A stretch of 64,000 bases of DNA from Candidatus Kaistella beijingensis (GTDB taxonomy: Bacteria > Bacteroidota > Bacteroidia > Flavobacteriales > Weeksellaceae), in contig NZ_CP071953.1 in NCBI RefSeq assembly GCF_020084865.1, positions 930,001 through 994,000 of the forward strand, read 5' to 3'. Within the stretch, counting starts at the first letter, position 1. Every line of letters begins with the position of its first letter. The notes under the pieces are model-generated. The model was not told the origin of the DNA and did no database searches. It saw only the letters and a list, made by a program, of their open reading frames with translations. Shown here one piece after another: positions 18,008-25,618 of this stretch. Both the position numbers and the translations under genes were made by a program.

Positions 18008-18042
18008 AGTTTGAAGCTGGAAGCTGGGTGCTGGAAGCTTTT
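18008..18042. repeat. Heptad array C (AGCTGGA) in the alaS leader
   Basis: Five heptads in perfect register, for example AGCTGGA, AGCTGGG, TGCTGGA, located just upstream of the alaS start codon. Confidence 0.65.
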
Positions 18043-18112
18043 ATAAGATTGCAAATTTAAGGAAAATTTGTGTGTTTTTGATGATGGATTTGTTGGATAT
18101 TCGCTGCCAAAA

Positions 18113-18144
18113 TAAAAAATCCGTTCCATAAAATGAAACGGATT
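18113..18144 (-). terminator. Terminator of the YceI gene
   Basis: Arms 18118-18129 and 18133-18144 (AATCCGTT / AACGGATT core) followed by Ts on the minus strand. Confidence 0.75.
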
Positions 18145-18180
18145 AACATCACTTATTACACTTAAATAAAAAACTTATTT

Positions 18181-18840
18181 TTATTTCTTTTCCAGGGCTT
18201 TGATCAAAATTTGGATATTCACCTCATCTTTGATTACGCCGTTTGCAACAGGCATTTGGAACTTCACTCCAAATTCTTCTCTGTTGATGTCTTTTGGTTC
18301 GGTTGCGATACTTACCTCGCCTTCTTTCACCGACACATTTGCGTTGAACTGCATTGGTTTTGTAATTCCTTTGATGGTTAAATTACCGTCCAAAATGGTG
18401 TTGTAATCTCCAGCTTCGTTGGGTGAAACTTTTGTAATTTCATAGGACGCTGTTGGAAATTTTTCAACTTCAAAGAAATCACCGCTTTTTAAATGACCTT
18501 CTAATTTTGCTTTTTGTTCTGCATCGTCCTTCAAATCTACATTTTCAAGAGAATTCATATCGGCAACAAACTTCCCGCTTTCCAATTTTCCGTCTTTGAT
18601 GGTTACATCGCCGCTTTCAAATTTTATGGTTCCGAAATGACTTGAATTATCGGTTTTGAAAACTTTATATCCTTTCCATTCTATCCTACTATTTAAAGTG
18701 TCTACCACAAAGGCGTTTCCATCTTTAGTAGTGGTTACTTCAGTGTTGTCACTTACTAAAGGCTTATCTTTACCACAGGAAACGACTAAAGTTCCTAAAA
18801 CCAGAACTGGATATACAGCTTTCAAAAACATTTTATTCAT
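18181..18840 (-). CDS. YceI-family lipoprotein
   Basis: 219 residues from ATG 18840. Signal peptide with lipobox ending VVSC (Cys about 22). The mature part is the YceI lipocalin-like barrel: VDTLNSRIEWKGYK, FESGDVTIKDGKLESGKFVADMNSLEN, and GNLTIKGITKPM near the end. Known members bind isoprenoid or amphiphilic ligands in a beta-barrel; the physiological ligand here cannot be read. Divergent from the ABC ATPase gene. Confidence 0.9.
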   Translation of the reverse strand: MNKMFLKAVYPVLVLGTLVVSCGKDKPLVSDNTEVTTTKDGNAFVVDTLNSRIEWKGYKVFKTDNSSHFGTIKFESGDVTIKDGKLESGKFVADMNSLENVDLKDDAEQKAKLEGHLKSGDFFEVEKFPTASYEITKVSPNEAGDYNTILDGNLTIKGITKPMQFNANVSVKEGEVSIATEPKDINREEFGVKFQMPVANGVIKDEVNIQILIKALEKK

Positions 18841-18910
18841 CAAAAATTTGGTTTTTTTTCTTATTTCACGGCTAAAATAGTAAAAAAATTAATACTAATC
18901 ACAAAAATAT

Positions 18911-18918
18911 TATTTTTG
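18911..18918 (+). promoter_or_regulatory. -7 box very close to the ABC ATPase start
   Basis: TATTTTTG ends 4 bp before the ATG at 18923. If used, transcription would start at or within a few bases of the start codon (leaderless mRNA). Confidence 0.45.
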
Positions 18919-18922
18919 CAAC

Positions 18923-19855
18923 ATGCTTTTAAAAATTAACCAGTTATATTTTTCACATTCACCTGAAAAAAGACTTTTCCATAATTTCAATTTGAAGGTT
19001 GAAGCCGGAAAAATTATAGCACTTGCCGGCGAAAGCGGTTGCGGAAAATCGACTTTGATTAATTTGATTTACGGACTTTTGGATTGGGAAAAAGGAGAAA
19101 TTATTTTTGATGGAAAACCAGTTTTTGGTCCAAAAAAGAACATTGTTCCCGGTGAAAACGAAATGAAGTTGGTGGCTCAGAATTACGATTTAATGCCGTA
19201 CGCAACGGTTGCTGAAAACGTGGGCAAATTTATATCCAACATTAATCTAAACGAAAAAAAAGCAAAAATTGAAGAACTTCTACAGGTCGTAGGGCTTGAA
19301 GAATATGCCGAAACTTTGCCTAAATATTTAAGCGGCGGACAGCAGCAAAGAGTTTCTATCGCAAGAGCGCTTTCTGTGATGCCGAAGCTTCTTTTACTAG
19401 ACGAACCTTTCAGTAACATTGATTTTAGCAGAAAAGTAGAACTTCGCGAAAGACTTTTTAATTATGTAAAGGAGAAAAATATTTCTTTAATTATTTCCAC
19501 GCACGAAATTCAGGAAGTAATGCCCTGGCTGGATCAGATTATTGTTCTTCAGGATGGAAGACTGATTCAAAATGACGACCCGGAGGAAACGTACAGAAAT
19601 CCGTACAATGAATATGTCGCCAAACTTTTCGGTGAAGTGAATGTTTTTTCTGATAACGAACAAAATTCTTTAAATCTATCCAAAAAATTTTGGTATCCCA
19701 ACGAGATCAAAATTACAGAAAACGGAAAAGAAGCTCGAGTTTTGGAAAGTCGGTTCGCAGGAAACCACTATTGGAACAAGGTTTTATTGAATGAAAAAAA
19801 CCTGGTCATTTTTACAACAAACCCCATATCCGGCAAAACACATCTTGAATTTTAA
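18923..19855 (+). CDS. ABC transporter ATP-binding protein (orphan)
   Basis: 310 residues. Walker A GESGCGKST near 38-46, Q-loop in VAQNYDL, signature LSGGQQQRVS near 137, Walker B LLLLDEPFSNID near 156, switch His in ISTHE. Class resembles importers of the FbpC/PotA/Thi type, with an extra C-terminal region (about 235-310) that could be a TOBE-like regulatory fold. No permease or binding protein is adjacent, so substrate is unknown. Confidence 0.88.
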   Translation: MLLKINQLYFSHSPEKRLFHNFNLKVEAGKIIALAGESGCGKSTLINLIYGLLDWEKGEIIFDGKPVFGPKKNIVPGENEMKLVAQNYDLMPYATVAENVGKFISNINLNEKKAKIEELLQVVGLEEYAETLPKYLSGGQQQRVSIARALSVMPKLLLLDEPFSNIDFSRKVELRERLFNYVKEKNISLIISTHEIQEVMPWLDQIIVLQDGRLIQNDDPEETYRNPYNEYVAKLFGEVNVFSDNEQNSLNLSKKFWYPNEIKITENGKEARVLESRFAGNHYWNKVLLNEKNLVIFTTNPISGKTHLEF

Positions 19856-20041
19856 AATTAGAATCAACTTTGTTTTTATTATAAGGTTGGCATTAATTTT
19901 GAAAATTTTTTCTTAACTTTACCTATCCCAACTAAGGAAATTTTTGGTTAATTCTCTTTCTGCCTTTAAGACGAAATTAGTCCGGATCTTCGCGACAACC
20001 AAGTCTTCGAAATGGAACCCTGTCCAAATCTTTCCTTTTTT

Positions 20042-20374
20042 TTATGCCTTTCTCACAAATTCCGATTTCAGTGCCATAGAACCAAAACCGTCAATTTTGC
20101 AGTCGATATTGTGATCGGAATCTGGTCTTAAACGAATATTTTTCACTTTCGTACCTGCTTTCACTGGTTTTGGAGCACCTTTTACAGGCAAATCTTTAAT
20201 CACAACTACAGAATCTCCATTTTGAAGTTCGTTTCCGTTAGAATCAAAAATTTTGTCAGAATTCTCAACTTCCTTTGGATCCCATTCGTGGAAACACTGG
20301 GAACAAACCATCATATTGTCCTGTTCATAAGTAAATTCCGATTGACATTTTGGGCAAATTATCGCGTCGCTCAT
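20042..20374 (-). CDS. PhnA/YjdM-type zinc-ribbon protein
   Basis: 110 residues. N-terminal zinc ribbon with two CxxC pairs (CPKC near 7 and CSQC near 24) and FHEWDP; C-terminal SH3-like PhnA domain ([45 protein letters not shown]). Annotated in many genomes as alkylphosphonate utilisation protein, but no phosphonate genes are nearby and true function is unproven. The 186-bp gap after the ABC ATPase shows no confident feature. Confidence 0.88.
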   Translation of the reverse strand: MSDAIICPKCQSEFTYEQDNMMVCSQCFHEWDPKEVENSDKIFDSNGNELQNGDSVVVIKDLPVKGAPKPVKAGTKVKNIRLRPDSDHNIDCKIDGFGSMALKSEFVRKA

Positions 20375-20400
20375 TGTTTTTAATTTTTTGCAAAGGTAAA

Positions 20401-20442
20401 GATTTGGTTGGATGATTGGTGATGGATGCTGGATGGTTTAAA
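20401..20442. repeat. Heptad array D (NTGGATG)
   Basis: Six heptads in strict register, for example ATGGATG, CTGGATG, TTGGATG, between the zinc-ribbon gene and the toxin-antitoxin promoter. The inverted word set occurs at 34898-34932. Confidence 0.6.
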
Positions 20443-20493
20443 GCACAAAATTCTAAATTTAAACACGTTTGTTAAAACTACGTATAATTTTTA

Positions 20494-20501
20494 TATCTTT
20501 G
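20494..20501 (+). promoter_or_regulatory. -7 box of the toxin-antitoxin operon
   Basis: TATCTTTG 14 bp before the ATG at 20516, with TTTG at 20468-20471 (22-nt spacing). Short leader. Confidence 0.55.
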
Positions 20502-20515
20502 TCGTATAGATTAAA

Positions 20516-20773
20516 ATGATGGATGCAAAAATCACATTAGCGTTTGATGAACAAGTTATTAAAGAAGCAAAAGCCTTTGCAAAAAGGAACAACGTGAGCT
20601 TGTCGCGTCTTACAGAGATGATTTTTCGGCAGATGACTGCAGAAAATCACCAAACTATCGATGATTTACCGATTTCCGATTGGGTAAATGCTGTCGCAGA
20701 AGAACGACCTGAATACGGTAGACCTAATTCTAGGAAAAAAATGAAGTCAGAATTTTTTGAATCTAAGAAATGA
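20516..20773 (+). CDS. Ribbon-helix-helix-type antitoxin
   Basis: 85 residues (two consecutive ATGs). Begins ITLAFDEQVIKEAKAFAKRNNVSLSRLTEMIFRQM, the beta-strand plus two helices of DUF6364-type antitoxins, followed by an acidic/polar tail that would wrap the toxin. Overlaps the downstream PIN toxin gene by 4 bp (ATGA type), typical for toxin-antitoxin pairs. It probably autoregulates the promoter at 20494 (family knowledge). Confidence 0.8.
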   Translation: MMDAKITLAFDEQVIKEAKAFAKRNNVSLSRLTEMIFRQMTAENHQTIDDLPISDWVNAVAEERPEYGRPNSRKKMKSEFFESKK

Positions 20774-21183
20774 AAATCTTTTTAGACGCCAATGTTTTGG
20801 TTGCGGTTTTGAATCGGGAATATCCGCTTTTTACTTATGCGGCTAGAATTATCAGTTTAGTTGACCATCCAAGATTTGAAGTTTTCACCTCTCCTATTTG
20901 TCTTGCGATTGCTTTCTATTTTGCCGAAAAGAAAAGCGGGACAGAATTGGCGAAAAATAAAATCAGTATACTTTCAAAAAAATTGAAAATAACGAGAATT
21001 GATTCAAAAACGGTCGATTTAGTTTCTGAAAATCCTGCAATATATGATTTTGAGGATGGTTTGGAATATTATTCCGCCATCAATTCCGGTTGCGAAATCA
21101 TTATTACCGAAGACGTTTCGGATTTTTATTTTTCGGAAATGCAGGTTTATAACTGTATTTCTTTTTTGGAGAATTTGAAATAA
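20770..21183 (+). CDS. PIN-domain toxin (VapC-like)
   Basis: 137 residues. Metal-dependent RNase fold: first acidic residue in FLDANVLV near 5, a middle Glu region (AIAFYFAEKKSG), and the DFEDGLEYYSA / IITEDVSDF acidic cluster near 96-117. Translationally coupled to the antitoxin by a 4-bp overlap. Target RNA unknown; both reading frames are intact so the module looks functional. Confidence 0.85.
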   Translation: MKIFLDANVLVAVLNREYPLFTYAARIISLVDHPRFEVFTSPICLAIAFYFAEKKSGTELAKNKISILSKKLKITRIDSKTVDLVSENPAIYDFEDGLEYYSAINSGCEIIITEDVSDFYFSEMQVYNCISFLENLK

Positions 21184-21202
21184 TCATCCATCCAAAAAAA
21201 CG

Positions 21203-21210
21203 TATTTTTG
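21203..21210 (+). promoter_or_regulatory. -7 box of the rsmB promoter
   Basis: TATTTTTG; start codon 47 bp downstream, with heptad array G in the leader. Confidence 0.5.
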
Positions 21211-21220
21211 CAAATTAATC

Positions 21221-21255
21221 GCAGAAAAGCCAATCGCAGACTGCTGAAAGCAAAA
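21221..21255. repeat. Heptad array G in the rsmB 5' leader
   Basis: GCCAATC, GCAGACT, GCTGAAA follow each other at 7-bp spacing after an 8-bp GCAGAAAA unit. Same words as array F in the pnp leader; both arrays lie between promoter and start codon. Confidence 0.55.
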
Positions 21256-21257
21256 TT

Positions 21258-22460
21258 ATGGAACTTATTCACCGCAATCTCCTTATCGGAATTCACGACG
21301 CATTACAGGAAACTTTTTTTCAGGATAAAAAATACGCAGACAAAGTCATCGAACGACTTCTGAAAGCCCACAGAAAATGGGGAAGCGAAGACCGAAAAGT
21401 GGTTTCCGAGATTTTCTACAACATCATCCGCTGGAAAAAACGACTCGAATATTATATGGGAGAAGGCGTGAAACCGAACAATGTTTACAAACTCATCCTT
21501 ACTTATTGTCTATGGAGCAAAACCCATTACAAGAAATTTGAGGAGTTTGACGGGATTAAAATTGCAGATGTTTTAACCAAACTCAAAAAAAACACCGTTC
21601 CCACAAAAGCGATTGAATACTCTATTCCCGATTGGTTGGCTGAAACGTTGGAGAAAGAACTCGGCAAAAATTGGGAAAAAGAAATGGACGCGTTGAACGA
21701 ACAAGCGCCAACAATTCTTCGTGCAAATACTTTAAAAACCACTGCAAAAGAACTGGTTTCTGATTTAAAGGATGAAAATGTGGAAAGTTTTCAAATTAGA
21801 AATTATCCAGACGCTGTTCAACTAGAGGAAAAGAAAAACGTTTTCCTGACTTCTGCTTTTAAAGACGGATTGTTTGAAGTTCAAGATGCTTCCTCACAAA
21901 AAATCGGCGAACTTCTGGACGTGAAGGAAGGAATGCGCGTTGTTGACGCTTGCGCAGGTGCAGGTGGAAAAACTTTGCATTTGGCCGCTTTAATGAAAAA
22001 TAAAGGTCAAATTATCGCTTTAGATATTTTTGAATGGAAATTAGCAGAGTTAAAACGTAGAGCAAAAAGAGCAGGAGCTCACAATATTGAGACCCGTTTT
22101 ATTGAAGATAATAAAGTCATCAAACGACTTCATGAAAAAGCAGACAGATTGTTGATTGACGCACCTTGTTCCGGCTTGGGAGTTTTAAAAAGAAACCCTG
22201 ATTCTAAATGGAAAATCGACCAAGATTTCATCGACAGAATTAAAAAAGAACAACAGCAAATTCTTCAAGATTATTCTAAAATCTTGAAAAAGGGAGGGAA
22301 AATGATTTATGCAACCTGCTCCATTTTACCTTCTGAAAATAACGAGCAAGTCGAAATTTTCTTGAAAAACAATCCTGAATTTTCTCTAATTAAAGAGGAA
22401 AAAATCATGCCGAGTGAAGGTTATGACGGATTTTATATGGCGTTGATTGGAAGGAAATAA
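21258..22460 (+). CDS. 16S rRNA cytosine-C5 methyltransferase (RsmB/NOL1/Sun family)
   Basis: 400 residues. N-terminal NusB-like RNA-binding part (about 1-140), then the SAM-dependent methyltransferase: DACAGAGGKTLHLAALM near 234, LIDAPCSGLGVLKRNPDSKW near 299 with the first catalytic Cys, and YATCSILPSENNEQV near 350 with the second. Both Cys are present, so it should be active. By homology with E. coli RsmB it would make m5C967 of 16S rRNA; other NOL1/Sun members modify other sites, so the exact target is inferred. Confidence 0.88.
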   Translation: MELIHRNLLIGIHDALQETFFQDKKYADKVIERLLKAHRKWGSEDRKVVSEIFYNIIRWKKRLEYYMGEGVKPNNVYKLILTYCLWSKTHYKKFEEFDGIKIADVLTKLKKNTVPTKAIEYSIPDWLAETLEKELGKNWEKEMDALNEQAPTILRANTLKTTAKELVSDLKDENVESFQIRNYPDAVQLEEKKNVFLTSAFKDGLFEVQDASSQKIGELLDVKEGMRVVDACAGAGGKTLHLAALMKNKGQIIALDIFEWKLAELKRRAKRAGAHNIETRFIEDNKVIKRLHEKADRLLIDAPCSGLGVLKRNPDSKWKIDQDFIDRIKKEQQQILQDYSKILKKGGKMIYATCSILPSENNEQVEIFLKNNPEFSLIKEEKIMPSEGYDGFYMALIGRK

Positions 22461-22484
22461 ACTTAATACAAAAATTAACTAAGA

Positions 22485-22512
22485 AAGCAATTCAGATTTG
22501 GACTGCTTTTTT
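22485..22512 (+). terminator. Weak terminator after rsmB
   Basis: AAAGCA / TGCTTT outer stem with an imperfect inner stem and a T run. The rest of the gap to the asnB promoter is AT-rich and featureless. Confidence 0.4.
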
Positions 22513-22627
22513 ATTAATGGTTAAAGAATTTTTTCAAGCAAGATCGTTAAAATTTCATTATTAACTTAAATTTTTCCTTTTTTAAATTAAATTATAGAAT
22601 ATTTTTCTTTAGACTAAAATTTTTATT

Positions 22628-22656
22628 TTGTTTTGTAAACTAAAACTTTATGTTTG
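22628..22656 (+). promoter_or_regulatory. asnB promoter
   Basis: TTG at 22628-22630, 18 nt, TATGTTTG at 22649-22656; leader about 40 nt. Confidence 0.65.
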
Positions 22657-22703
22657 CATCAGAATTTTAATCTATTATCAATTATAACTTATCATTTATA
22701 AAT

Positions 22704-24374
22704 ATGTGCGGAATTGTATGCCTGTTTGATGCGAAACAAAAAACCGAGCTTTTAAGACCTCAAATCCTTGAAATGTCCAAAAAAATCCGTCACCGCGGCC
22801 CAGATTGGAGCGGAATTTTTCAGGACGAAAAAGTAATATTCTCTCACGAAAGATTGGCGATTGTGGATCCAACTTCAGGGAAACAGCCTCTATTCACCAA
22901 AGACGGAAAAGTAGTTTTGGCGGTGAATGGCGAAATTTACAACCATCAAGAACTAAGAAAAGAGTTCCCTGATTACGAATTTTTAACCCAATCTGATTGT
23001 GAAGTAATTTTGGCTTTATACAGAAAGTATGGTAAAAATTTTTTGGAAAAGCTCAACGGAATTTTTGCCTTCGCTTTATATGATACTGAAAACGATGTTT
23101 ATTTGGTTGGTCGTGACCACATGGGAATTTGCCCCCTTTATCAAGGTTGGGACAAAAACGGAAATTATTATGTTGCTTCCGAATTAAAAGCACTGGAAGG
23201 CGTTTGCAAAACCATCGAATCTTTTCTTCCTGGACATTTTCTTTACAGCAAAGACGGCTACGAAATGCAGAAATGGTACCACAGAGATTGGGAAGATTTT
23301 GAAAACGTAAAAAACAATGTAACCGATATTTCCGCCATCAGAAAAGGTTTGGAAGACGCAGTTCACCGTCAGTTGATGAGCGACGTTCCTTATGGCGTTT
23401 TACTTTCCGGCGGTTTGGATTCTTCGATTATTGCTGCTGTAACTGCGAAATATGCGAGAAACAGAATTGAAAGCGGCGACACCCAAGAAGCGTGGTATCC
23501 TAGATTGCACAGTTTTGCAGTTGGTTTGGAAGGTTCTCCTGATTTAGTGGCGGCACAAAAAGCGGCCGATCACATCGGTTCCATCCACCACGAAATTCAT
23601 TTCACCGTTCAGGAAGGTTTGGACGCAGTAAAAGACGTCATCTATCATTTGGAGACTTATGATGTGACTACAGTTCGCGCCTCAACTCCGATGTATTTGT
23701 TGGCAAGAGTCATCAAATCGATGGGAATTAAAATGGTACTTTCCGGTGAAGGATCAGATGAATTATTTGGAGGATATCTTTATTTCCACAAAGCTCCCGA
23801 TGCGAAACAGTTCCACGAAGAAACGGTAAGAAAATTAGGAAAACTTCACCTTTATGATTGCTTGAGAGCTAATAAAGCCTTAATGAGTTGGGGCGTTGAA
23901 GGACGAGTTCCATTCCTCGACAAAGAATTTATCGATGTGGCGATGACGATAAATCCTAAAGACAAAATGGTCAACAAAGCTGAAGGAAAAATGGAAAAAT
24001 GGGTTTTGAGAAAAGCATTCGAAGATTTATTGCCTGAGTCCATCGCTTGGCGACAAAAAGAACAATTTTCTGACGGAGTTGGCTATTCATGGATTGACTC
24101 CTTAAAAGCGAAAGCGGAAGAAGAAGTATCTGATGAAATGATGGAAAATGCACGTTTTAGATTTCCATTAAACACACCTCAAAATAAGGAAGAATACCGA
24201 TACAGAACTATTTTCGAAGAATTGTTCCCAAGTGAAACTGCGGCAGCTACGGTTCCTTCTGTCCCTTCCGTCGCTTGTTCTACTCCGATCGCTTTGGAAT
24301 GGGATGAAGCCTTCAAAAAAATGAATGATCCGAGCGGAAGAGCGGTGGTTTCTGTACATGAGGACAGTTATTAA
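22704..24374 (+). CDS. asnB: Asparagine synthase B, glutamine-hydrolysing
   Basis: 556 residues, the usual length. N-terminal class II glutaminase with Cys2 nucleophile (MCGIVCLFD), RHRGPDWSG and VNGEIYNHQ; C-terminal ATP-dependent synthetase with the PP-loop GVLLSGGLDSS near 232 and VLSGEGSDELFGGY near 347. Makes Asn from Asp using Gln nitrogen. Near the end is an alanine/serine/proline stretch (AAATVPSVPSVACSTPIALEWD) as in E. coli AsnB. Monocistronic, followed by a heptad array and a strong terminator. Confidence 0.96.
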   Translation: MCGIVCLFDAKQKTELLRPQILEMSKKIRHRGPDWSGIFQDEKVIFSHERLAIVDPTSGKQPLFTKDGKVVLAVNGEIYNHQELRKEFPDYEFLTQSDCEVILALYRKYGKNFLEKLNGIFAFALYDTENDVYLVGRDHMGICPLYQGWDKNGNYYVASELKALEGVCKTIESFLPGHFLYSKDGYEMQKWYHRDWEDFENVKNNVTDISAIRKGLEDAVHRQLMSDVPYGVLLSGGLDSSIIAAVTAKYARNRIESGDTQEAWYPRLHSFAVGLEGSPDLVAAQKAADHIGSIHHEIHFTVQEGLDAVKDVIYHLETYDVTTVRASTPMYLLARVIKSMGIKMVLSGEGSDELFGGYLYFHKAPDAKQFHEETVRKLGKLHLYDCLRANKALMSWGVEGRVPFLDKEFIDVAMTINPKDKMVNKAEGKMEKWVLRKAFEDLLPESIAWRQKEQFSDGVGYSWIDSLKAKAEEEVSDEMMENARFRFPLNTPQNKEEYRYRTIFEELFPSETAAATVPSVPSVACSTPIALEWDEAFKKMNDPSGRAVVSVHEDSY

Positions 24375-24409
24375 AGAGCCAAGTAAAAAGAACCAAGAGC
24401 CAAGTAAAA
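24375..24409. repeat. Heptad array L (AGAGCCA / AGTAAAA)
   Basis: Five heptads directly after the asnB stop: AGAGCCA, AGTAAAA, AGAACCA and repeats. The reverse complement of these words forms array K at 28105-28156, right after the tolC-type gene. Confidence 0.65.
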
Positions 24410-24444
24410 ATCCTGCGATTATTTTTTCGCAGGATTTTTTTTCC
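24406..24444 (+). terminator. asnB terminator
   Basis: AATCCTGCGA / TCGCAGGATT stem followed by eight Ts. Confidence 0.85.
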
Positions 24445-24455
24445 AAAATTTTTGC

Positions 24456-24497
24456 GATTTACAAATGCAGATTGCAGATCGACGAAAGCCGACAGCT
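24456..24497. repeat. Heptad array H (GATTGCA type)
   Basis: Six units in register, for example GATTTAC, GATTGCA, GATCGAC, GAAAGCC, running up to the last codon of the Crp/Fnr gene. Confidence 0.5.
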
Positions 24498-25056
24498 AAA
24501 TTTCGCTACGAATTCTACTCAATGTTTCCTGCGAAATTCCCAGGTAAGTTGCAATCATTCCTAAAGGTGCTCGAAGAATAATGTTGGGATTCTCTTCTAG
24601 AAGTTGGGCATATTTTTCCTTCGCGGTCATATATTGTAGCGAGTTGATTCTTTTCGCCATTTGCGACATCAGATTTCCGAGGATGAAACGGCTGAAATTG
24701 GCGGAAGTCAAAGAAACGGAACACAATGCTTCCAATTTGTCGTAATGGCAGAAAGTGATGGTGCTTTCTTCTAAAGTTTCAATATTGTAACGCGTTGGTT
24801 CTGCTGCGAAAATAGTGTCGAGATTGGCAAATGTTTTTCCGTCGGAAAAAAAATTGGTCGTGATGTCTTTTCCTTTTTCGTAATAAAACATTCTTGCCAA
24901 ACCTTCTTCCATAAAAAAAACGGTGCGGTTAAAGGTATTTTGTTTGCTCAACAATTCCCCTTTTGCGAACACTTTGGTTTCGGTTTCGTTGCGGAAAAAA
25001 TTTTCGGTTTCGGAGTCGGTTTTTATGTATTTAGAAAGTTGTTCGAGAAGTTTCAC
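24496..25056 (-). CDS. Crp/Fnr-family transcription regulator
   Basis: 186 residues. Cyclic-nucleotide-binding-like beta barrel (about 20-115: FAKGELLSKQNTFNRTVFFMEEGLARMFYYEKGKDIT) and a short winged helix at the C-terminus ending YLGISQETLSRIRSEI, with the recognition helix at the very end, typical of the small Bacteroidetes Crp/Fnr group. The cAMP-contact residues are not conserved enough to predict a ligand, and there are no FeS cysteines in the Fnr pattern. Target genes unknown; the efflux operon begins 560 bp upstream. Confidence 0.88.
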   Translation of the reverse strand: MKLLEQLSKYIKTDSETENFFRNETETKVFAKGELLSKQNTFNRTVFFMEEGLARMFYYEKGKDITTNFFSDGKTFANLDTIFAAEPTRYNIETLEESTITFCHYDKLEALCSVSLTSANFSRFILGNLMSQMAKRINSLQYMTAKEKYAQLLEENPNIILRAPLGMIATYLGISQETLSRIRSEI

Positions 25057-25098
25057 GGTGTTGACTTTTTACAAAAATAGGGTTTTATTATTTCTACC

Positions 25099-25120
25099 GC
25101 AAAAGTCACAAAAGTTTTGC
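25099..25120 (-). repeat. Inverted copy of the ACTTTTGTG nonamer repeat
   Basis: The minus strand reads AACTTTTGTGACTTTTGC, matching 1069-1091 and 27015-27039. Confidence 0.4.
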
Positions 25121-25138
25121 TAGACGATTCTTTAAAGT

Positions 25139-25610
25139 GAAAATAAGCAAGTGTAAAAAGTTGCAGAGCGACGAGATATTGTTAGAAAGACACATTTTTG
25201 AAGATAGCGGAGCGCCGAAGGTGCGACATCTTGGTTCTAAATTTTTATTCCCAGAAATTCACGAATTTTCATTTTTATGGATGGGTGCTACGATTGCGTG
25301 GTATTACGGACAAGCGATTAACTCATACTTTTTCTATTTTTTTAATGGAATAGTTGAACCTCGCGTACTCGGTTTGCAGTGGAAATCCTTTCTGTTTTTT
25401 TAGAATGGGAAAAGGTGCGAAAAAAACAAAAAGATTGCAATGCTTCGACTTCGCTCAGCAAAAACTCCAAGCGCGGTCCCGACAAAAAATGGCGTTGGGA
25501 TTGGTTGGAATTTTTTATCGGGATGGCCCTTAATTTTGAAAAAAAAGAACGCCCGAAATACTTCGGACGCTCCCAACAAACAAACAGTAAATGAAAACTG
25601 TTTTAACATT
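25139..25610. repeat. Decayed dispersed intergenic element, no gene
   Basis: The 560-bp gap between the Crp/Fnr and ABC-2 genes contains only short, poorly coding frames. It holds TTTGCAGTGGAAATCC (25372-25387) and a GCTTCGACTTCGCTCAGC palindrome-like word near 25443, similar in kind to TTGCAGTGTAAAGCCC in the 41.5-kb gap. I read it as an eroded copy of a Chryseobacterium-type intergenic repeat; no protein homology seen. Confidence 0.35.
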
Positions 25611-25618
25611 AAAATAAA

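Noticed and set aside
19856-20041. Possible short protein fragment on the minus strand after the ABC ATPase gene
   Set aside because: A short frame (GKIWTGFHFEDL) looks protein-like but no family or start could be supported.
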